From the NCBI GenBank assembly GCA_023212725.1, contig JALBYF010000073.1, positions 1 to 64,000 on the forward strand: a stretch of DNA of 64,000 nt. Direction: 5' to 3'. This document shows, piece by piece, positions 58,979 to 64,000 of this stretch. Origin of the DNA: Tranzscheliella williamsii. Lineage: Eukaryota > Basidiomycota > Ustilaginomycetes > Ustilaginales > Ustilaginaceae. The stretch's first letter is position 1; the number at the start of each line of letters is the position of its first letter. The notes beneath the pieces were generated by a model that saw only the letters and a list, made by a program, of their open reading frames with translations, had not been told where the DNA came from and did not search any database. A program made the translations under genes and the position numbers.

Positions 58979-60493
58979 ATGCTGTCACGATTGTCTGCGC
59001 AAGTGGCTAAGCTGGGCGGTCGCGCTCGGTTCATGTCGAGTACGGCGGCGGTGCAGGATGCGTCGGCGAAGCTCAACAAGCCCGCCCGCTTCGCGCAGCC
59101 CATCTCGGCGGATGACATCCCCAAGGGCTTTGTGGTTTCGTCGACGTACGCCGGCATCAAGGCGGCCATCTCGCCGAAGTCTGCCGGGGCAGCGAAAGCG
59201 CCGTCGGATCCCAACCCGAAGCCCGATCTGGCGTTGATCGTGTCGACGGTGCCTGCGGCCGCTGCCGGCACGTTCACCCGCAACGCCTTCAAAGCGGCGC
59301 CTGTCGTCGTCTCCACACGGGCGCTGCTGCACGGCGCCCAGTCCGCAGCAGGCGCCCGCGTGCAGTCGATACTGGTCAACTCGGGCTGTGCCAATGCGGT
59401 GACCGGCGACCAGGGTATGGCCGACGCAGAGGCGTGCGTACAGCTGGTACAGCAGAACCTGGCGCCGCATCCCGGGCTCCGATCAACCTCGCCAGGCTCG
59501 GCAACGCAAGAAGGCAAGGAGACGCTGCTGCTCTCCACGGGCGTCATCGGCGTTCCTCTGCCGATGCCCGCGATCAAAAAGTGCATTCCGCATCTCACGT
59601 CCGGACAAATTCTGCGCAGCGATCCAGAGGCGTGGCGCGAAACAGCGCGGGCGTTTATGACGACCGACACGTTCCCCAAGCTGCGCGCCCGGACGTTCCA
59701 GCTGGGCGGCAAGACGTGCAGGATGATCGGCATCGACAAGGGCGCCGGCATGATCCACCCGGCCATGACGGGCCTCTCTGCTAGCGGGCCGCTGCACGCC
59801 ACCATGCTGGGCTTTATTGCCACCGACGCGGCGATCAAGCCGAGCGCGCTGCAGGTGGCGCTGGAAGAGGCGGTCAGTCGGTCGTTCAACTGCATCAGCG
59901 TCGACGGAGACATGTCGACCAACGATACCATCCTGCTGCTCGCCAACGGACAGGCGTCGGCGTCGACGTCGGCGAGCGAGGAGCTGGACGAGTCGAGCGG
60001 CGAGTTCGCTGGGTTCGTTGCCGAGCTCACGTCGTTCTGCCAGGAACTGAGCAAGCTGATTGTGCGCGACGGCGAGGGCGCCGAGAAGTTTGTCGAGATC
60101 CGGTGTGAGAATGCGCCGTCGTATGAGGTCGCGCATGGGCTGCTCTCGAAGCTGGTCACCTCGATGCTCTTCAAGTGCGCGCTGCACGGCTCGGATGCCA
60201 ACTGGGGCCGTATCCTGTCGAGCCTCGGCGGCGGCGACCCGCGTCTCACGCGCAGCATCGACCCCGCTGCCGTCTCGGTCACGTTCGCCGACCCCGACGC
60301 CCAGCTGCCCAGCATCACCGTCCTCGACCGCGGCAACCCGGTCCGTGTCGACGAGGCCGCCATCGCCGCGCTCCTCAACAAGCAAGACATCCTCCTCTCC
60401 ATCGACCTCGCCGCCGGCAACCAGCACTGCACTTACTGGACCTGCGACCTCAGCCGCGAATACATCGCCATCAACGCCGACTACCGCTCCTAG
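58979..60493 (+). CDS. ARG7: Mitochondrial glutamate N-acetyltransferase / ornithine acetyltransferase
   Basis: This is the bifunctional ArgJ-type enzyme that recycles the acetyl group in arginine biosynthesis, moving it from N-acetylornithine to glutamate. It has 504 residues. The N-terminus [21 protein letters not shown] is an Arg-rich mitochondrial presequence. Family blocks include [53 protein letters not shown] and the autoprocessing site HATMLGF, where Thr275 becomes the N-terminal nucleophile of the beta chain. The C-terminus [14 protein letters not shown] matches the family end. An insertion of about 15 Ser/Ala/Glu residues lies near 325-345. The gene is intronless and convergent with the SCOT gene (157 bases). 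It is called ARG7 or ECM40 in yeasts. Confidence 0.96.
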   Translation: MLSRLSAQVAKLGGRARFMSSTAAVQDASAKLNKPARFAQPISADDIPKGFVVSSTYAGIKAAISPKSAGAAKAPSDPNPKPDLALIVSTVPAAAAGTFTRNAFKAAPVVVSTRALLHGAQSAAGARVQSILVNSGCANAVTGDQGMADAEACVQLVQQNLAPHPGLRSTSPGSATQEGKETLLLSTGVIGVPLPMPAIKKCIPHLTSGQILRSDPEAWRETARAFMTTDTFPKLRARTFQLGGKTCRMIGIDKGAGMIHPAMTGLSASGPLHATMLGFIATDAAIKPSALQVALEEAVSRSFNCISVDGDMSTNDTILLLANGQASASTSASEELDESSGEFAGFVAELTSFCQELSKLIVRDGEGAEKFVEIRCENAPSYEVAHGLLSKLVTSMLFKCALHGSDANWGRILSSLGGGDPRLTRSIDPAAVSVTFADPDAQLPSITVLDRGNPVRVDEAAIAALLNKQDILLSIDLAAGNQHCTYWTCDLSREYIAINADYRS

Positions 60494-60650
60494 CCGCCGT
60501 CGCTCCGCCTACATCTCCGCGTCACTGCCATGAAGCGCATCTCCTCGTTGCCACGCCGGACTGTGACATTGTGAGCGAGATTGTGTCGGGCGCCGCCCGC
60601 GGGAGCGCACCGCTGCTATCTACAGTGTGTACGGGGGAGCAGGGAGGATG

Positions 60651-62255
60651 TTAGTTTTGTTCGAGGGCGACGGCAAAGTCGGCCTCGGTCTTCTGCTTGA
60701 CTTGTTCGAGGGTGGCGCCGGGCTGGAGGGCGACGAGGGTGAGGCCGGCGTCGCCGTTGATGTCGACGTCGAAGATGGCGAGGTCGGTGATGATGCGCGA
60801 GACACAGCGGGCGCCGGTGAGGGGCAGGTGGGTGCGTGTGACGATCTTGCTGCGGCCGTGCTTGTCGACGTGGTCGGTGAGGACAACGACACGCGTCTTC
60901 TGCGGGTTGGAGACGAGGTCCATGGCGCCGCCGAAGCCGCTGACCTTCTTGCCGGGGATGGTCCAGTTGGCCAGGTCGCCGTTGGCGCCCACCTGGAGCG
61001 CACCGAGCATGGTCACGTCCACATGCCCGCCGCGGATCATGCCAAAGCTCTCGCTCGACTCAAACGTGCTCGCGCCGGGCAGCAGCGTCACCGTCTCCTT
61101 GCCCGCGTTGACAATGTCGGCGTCCAGCTCCGCCTCGGCCGGGTACGGCCCCATTCCCAGAATGCCGTTCTCCGAGTGCAGCACCACGTTGACCCCCGCC
61201 GGCAGGTAGCTCGGCACCAGGTTCGGCATGCCCACGCCCAGATTCACATAGTCGCCGTCGCGCAGCTCCTTGGCCGCCGCCTGGACAATCTTGACCCGCC
61301 GCGCCATCGCCTCGGCCTTGGCCGCATCCGCCGCGTCGTCGCCGCCGCGTGCGCCCGCCTTGCTCGGCTTGGGCGCATCCGAAACCGTCCGCAATTCGAT
61401 GCCCTTGGGCTCCGTCGCCTGCACGATGCGGTTGACAAAGATCGACGGCAGCTGGATCTCGTTCGGGTCCAGGCTGCCGACAGGCACAATCTGCTCGGCC
61501 TCGACAATCGTGCACTTGGCGTTCTTGCCAAACGCCGCGCTGAAGTTGTTGGCAGCGTAGCGGAAGACCGCATTACCCGCCTCGTCCACCTTCCAGGCGT
61601 GGATGATGGCGTAGTCGCCGAAGATGGCCTCTTCCAGGATGTAGTTCTTGCCGTTGAAGCTGCGCTCCTCCTTGGGCTTGGCCATCTCGGCGGGCTCGAT
61701 CGGCTGGTCGCTGCCCTCCTCGCGCGCGTGGTACCGCACCACCAGATCGCCGGTCTGCACCGCCGTCCCGTGCCCCGTCGGCGTGTAAAAGGCAGGGATG
61801 CCAAATGCGCCCGCGCGACACTTCTCCACCAGCGTGCCCTGCGGCGTAAGCTGCAGCGAAACCTGCCCGGTCAGGTACTGGTTCTCAAAGTACTTGTTTG
61901 CGCCGATAAACGACGAGATCATCTTGGAGATCTGCTTCGACTTGAGCAGCTTGCCGAGCCCCTTGTCGCCGGTGCCGGCGTTGTTGGAGACGACCGTGAG
62001 GTCCTTGATCGCCGAGTTCCTGTTGATCGCCTGAATCAGCGTCTCGGGAGTGCCACACAGCCCGAATCCAGCGGAAAGCACCGTGGACCCGGCAGCGATA
62101 TCCTTGACCGCCTCGTCCGCCGACGTGTAGACCTTAGAGGCCGTGACGAGCCGGGAGGCGGACGAAGAGAAAGCCCGTGCTGGGAGGCCGCTCGCCACGA
62201 AGGCGGGTCGGCATCCCGACCCGGAGATTCTTGCGCGCAGCACTGTGCTCAGCAT
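60651..62255 (-). CDS. Mitochondrial succinyl-CoA:3-ketoacid CoA transferase
   Basis: SCOT (OXCT1 family) moves CoA from succinyl-CoA to acetoacetate in the mitochondrial matrix. It has 534 residues. The leader MLSTVLRARISGSGCRPAFV to about residue 40 is a presequence. The alpha half begins KVYTSADEAVKDIAAGSTVL with SAGFGLCGTPETLI. The beta half begins near residue 310 (LRDGDYVNLGVGMPNLVPSY). The catalytic glutamate is Glu362 in SENGILGMGPYP. GGHVDVTMLGALQV and KVSGFGGAMDLV are also conserved. The two halves are separate subunits in most bacteria and fused here, as in animals. An Ala-rich linker of about 35 residues joins them. Third positions are strongly G/C-biased, which keeps long antisense frames open. 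Intronless. Confidence 0.96.
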   Translation of the reverse strand: MLSTVLRARISGSGCRPAFVASGLPARAFSSSASRLVTASKVYTSADEAVKDIAAGSTVLSAGFGLCGTPETLIQAINRNSAIKDLTVVSNNAGTGDKGLGKLLKSKQISKMISSFIGANKYFENQYLTGQVSLQLTPQGTLVEKCRAGAFGIPAFYTPTGHGTAVQTGDLVVRYHAREEGSDQPIEPAEMAKPKEERSFNGKNYILEEAIFGDYAIIHAWKVDEAGNAVFRYAANNFSAAFGKNAKCTIVEAEQIVPVGSLDPNEIQLPSIFVNRIVQATEPKGIELRTVSDAPKPSKAGARGGDDAADAAKAEAMARRVKIVQAAAKELRDGDYVNLGVGMPNLVPSYLPAGVNVVLHSENGILGMGPYPAEAELDADIVNAGKETVTLLPGASTFESSESFGMIRGGHVDVTMLGALQVGANGDLANWTIPGKKVSGFGGAMDLVSNPQKTRVVVLTDHVDKHGRSKIVTRTHLPLTGARCVSRIITDLAIFDVDINGDAGLTLVALQPGATLEQVKQKTEADFAVALEQN

Positions 62256-63307
62256 GCTGTCAAAGGCGAGGACAGGAAGCGGGAAGGGAGTTGCTGGTGG
62301 GAAGGGAAGAGAAGACGGCGATGGAAGAGCGGGCGAAGCGCGGAGAGGACGAACGGGCCTGACGGAGAAGCACCGCGGCGATGTGGAACTAACTGCACTT
62401 TACCGAGTCTGCACTTGTCAAGAATGAGGCCTGCTCGGGAGACTACGGCCGATGTTTCGCCAAGCAATGTGGTCTTGGGTGGCACTCGGCCTTGTGTACG
62501 AGTCTGGTCCTGCCGGAAGAAAGTGGGAGGTGTGGGGTTGCCGCGTGGGTGGAGGGCCGGCTGGAGAGGGGATAAACGGCTTGTGGCCGCGTCTTCCGAA
62601 AGGAGCACTTGAGCCGGGCGAATGCGAAAACGCGTGCAGCACTTGGCATGTCAGCCAGTCCGTATGCTGCCCGCGGGCTGACACCGCCAAACCGAGCCGG
62701 CGCAACACTGGCGCGCCCGTCGCAGTCATCTCTGTATTGGCAATTCTGCTTGCAGGACAACACCATGGGGACGCTTCCGCCCGCGTTGGGCCGGGGTCCA
62801 CCCGCGATTAGCTGAGTCTGTTCGCGGTGCGCTCTGCGGCCGAAAGCGTCCGTAATTCGAGCAGGGCTGCCAACGGCGAAAGAACGCGATCCAGCTACCG
62901 TGCGAGTACAAATCCTGCGGCCCCGATCTCTATCGTGTCGACGCCAAATGGTCCTCGCCATGGCTTGGCTGCCTATCAGACGTGAGAAAGCAGAGCGCTG
63001 CACGGCACCTGTCGCGTTTTCCAAGATGTGCCCGCGCGCCGACACGGTGGCGGTGATACCACATAGTCACAGCGACAGAAATGATATATGCGGAGCTCCA
63101 GGCAAGCAACCTCCGCCCGGAAACGAGCAAGTGTGATGGTATTGAAGGTATTTGGCATCTACGTGAACGGGGTATCAACGGAACGATGCTGCGGCGCGTC
63201 AGGCGAGCCGCAGGAGTGACGGAAGGAGCGTAGCATGTAACAGTGTGGAGAAGGGAGGCGGTGAGCCAGGAAGCGAAACTCAAAGCTGAGCGGACGATGC
63301 GACAGCA
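62256..63307. other. Gene-free region upstream of SCOT gene
   Basis: About 1.05 kb between two minus-strand genes. Frames up to 200 codons have non-protein-like composition. It holds the SCOT promoter and leader and the 3' UTR of the membrane-protein gene. No motif is recognised. Confidence 0.5.
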
Positions 63308-64000
63308 TCACCGGAAATTGAGCTTGATCAAGAACAAGAGCATGTCCATCAACGTGTGGACCGCGCCCCAGCCGATGGTGGGCAGCAGCTCGGGGAACTC
63401 GCGCATCTCGTCGAGGCCGAGGTTGGTGACATCCACCCGAAAGGCCATATAGCAGATCTGTCGGGCGACAAACGAAGACAGCAGCTCGGACGCCCAGATG
63501 GCCAACGACCCCAGCATGGTAAGCTGGTAGTTGTACGGGTCGTGCTTGTTGTCGTAGGCGAAGAAGGGATACAGCTGCTGGTTGCTGCCAAAGTGGAGGA
63601 TACTGACCCAGCCCAGGAAGGCCAGCATTGTCGTGTTCTGCGCCAGGTTGCGCAGATAGAAGGCCAGACCGACGCCTTCGACATACTCCTCCCAGGACCT
63701 GGGCTCGGGGTTGAAGTACTGCACCGCGCGGTGGCAGATGCTGGACATGGACAGCGGGTACCAAATACAGATCCAGAACGACGACAGGAGCTGAACCAGC
63801 GCGAACTGGTCGAACGAACGCAGTCGGGCAAACAGATTCCGGTAGAATATAAAGTAGACCAAGAAGTAGTAATACTTGAAAGCGAAGACGAGGGCGCGGC
63901 TGCGCACTTTGTCCTCCAAGATCCAATGCGAGACCAATGCCAGCCCATTGACGGTCAGCGTCCAGAACGAGACATAAGCTACGCCATCCAGCCCGGTGTG
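63308..64000 (-). CDS. Multipass membrane protein of unknown function, 5' part missing
   Basis: The frame is open from the window edge (codon CAC at 64000) to the stop at 63308, giving 230 residues of an incomplete protein whose start lies outside. I do not recognise the family. It has about five to six hydrophobic segments, for example VAYVSFWTLTVNGLALVSHW, FAFKYYYFLVYFIFYRNLF, FALVQLLSSFWICIWYPLS, MLAFLGWVSILHF, LTMLGSLAIWASELLSSFVA and AVHTLMDMLLFLIKLNF at the end. Loops are rich in aromatic residues (SSICHRAVQYFNPEPRSW, YPFFAYDNKHDPYNYQ). Protein-like composition and regular helix spacing support a real gene. A small overlapping frame reaching 63159 is a shadow. Confidence 0.75.
   Translation of the reverse strand, partial: HTGLDGVAYVSFWTLTVNGLALVSHWILEDKVRSRALVFAFKYYYFLVYFIFYRNLFARLRSFDQFALVQLLSSFWICIWYPLSMSSICHRAVQYFNPEPRSWEEYVEGVGLAFYLRNLAQNTTMLAFLGWVSILHFGSNQQLYPFFAYDNKHDPYNYQLTMLGSLAIWASELLSSFVARQICYMAFRVDVTNLGLDEMREFPELLPTIGWGAVHTLMDMLLFLIKLNFR

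Noticed and set aside
60627..62612. 661-codon open frame antisense to the SCOT gene
   Set aside because: It is a shadow caused by strong G/C bias at third positions of SCOT. Its translation is Val/Ala/Arg/Asp-rich with no family motif, while the SCOT frame is unambiguous.
1..64000. tRNA, rRNA, snRNA, CRISPR or biosynthetic gene cluster
   Set aside because: A scan by eye for B-box sequences, U6-like sequence, regular spacer arrays and clustered PKS/NRPS/P450 genes found none. Small RNA genes could still be missed.

Overview
The window is a fungal nuclear chromosome segment, most likely from a smut or smut-like yeast (Ustilaginomycotina, probably Ustilaginales). This is inferred from the mix of large intronless genes with long Ser/Pro/Ala-rich disordered regions, a few small conserved genes carrying short GT-AG introns (70-135 nt), the moderately high GC content, long upstream regions of regulatory genes, and family content such as WOPR and copper-fist regulators. 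I could run no database search, so the species is not named.

Layout. 1-117 is an almost pure G run, probably an assembly or sequencing artefact at a contig edge. 149-11.6 kb is sparse: one Ser-rich protein of unknown function and a WOPR-family transcription factor, with 3.2 kb and 4.6 kb gene-free flanks. 11.6-22.4 kb holds three large minus-strand genes: a Nup2/Nup50-type nucleoporin with a C-terminal Ran-binding domain, a DUF2408/UPF0662 protein and an Hmt1/ABCB6-type vacuolar ABC transporter. A divergent promoter region containing a strong inverted repeat (22750-22975) separates the last from a class I/II aminotransferase. 25-31.7 kb has Rpn6 (three exons), an Ara2-like aldo-keto reductase and a Mam3/CNNM metal-transport mediator. 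33.3-37.4 kb is a cluster of small intron-containing genes: an unrecognised 110-aa protein, Arl1, snRNP protein SmE and retromer subunit Vps29. 38.5-51.1 kb contains the COMPASS methyltransferase Set1, splicing factor Clf1, a copper-fist transcription factor and a RED/IK-like spliceosomal protein. 51.6-56 kb has pyridoxal kinase, MICOS subunit Mic19 and kinetochore protein Chl4/CENP-N. 56.9-64 kb has a membrane-anchored thioredoxin-like protein without redox cysteines, a short terminal-inverted-repeat element (58483-58819), ornithine acetyltransferase, mitochondrial succinyl-CoA:3-ketoacid CoA transferase, and a multipass membrane protein that runs off the right edge.

Most genes are unrelated housekeeping functions. 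Three loose themes are visible: nuclear RNA and chromatin functions (SmE, Clf1, RED, Set1, nucleoporin, Chl4), metal handling (Hmt1-type transporter, CNNM protein, copper fist) and mitochondrial functions (Mic19, ornithine acetyltransferase, SCOT). I found no biosynthetic cluster, CRISPR array, autonomous transposon, rRNA or convincing tRNA. Twelve introns in six genes were resolved by hand, and in five of those genes the spliced product matches a known family. The best candidates for something undescribed are the two hairpin or TIR elements, the uncharacterised 110-aa spliced gene, the cysteine-less membrane thioredoxin-like protein, the internal copper fist and the expanded Vps29.
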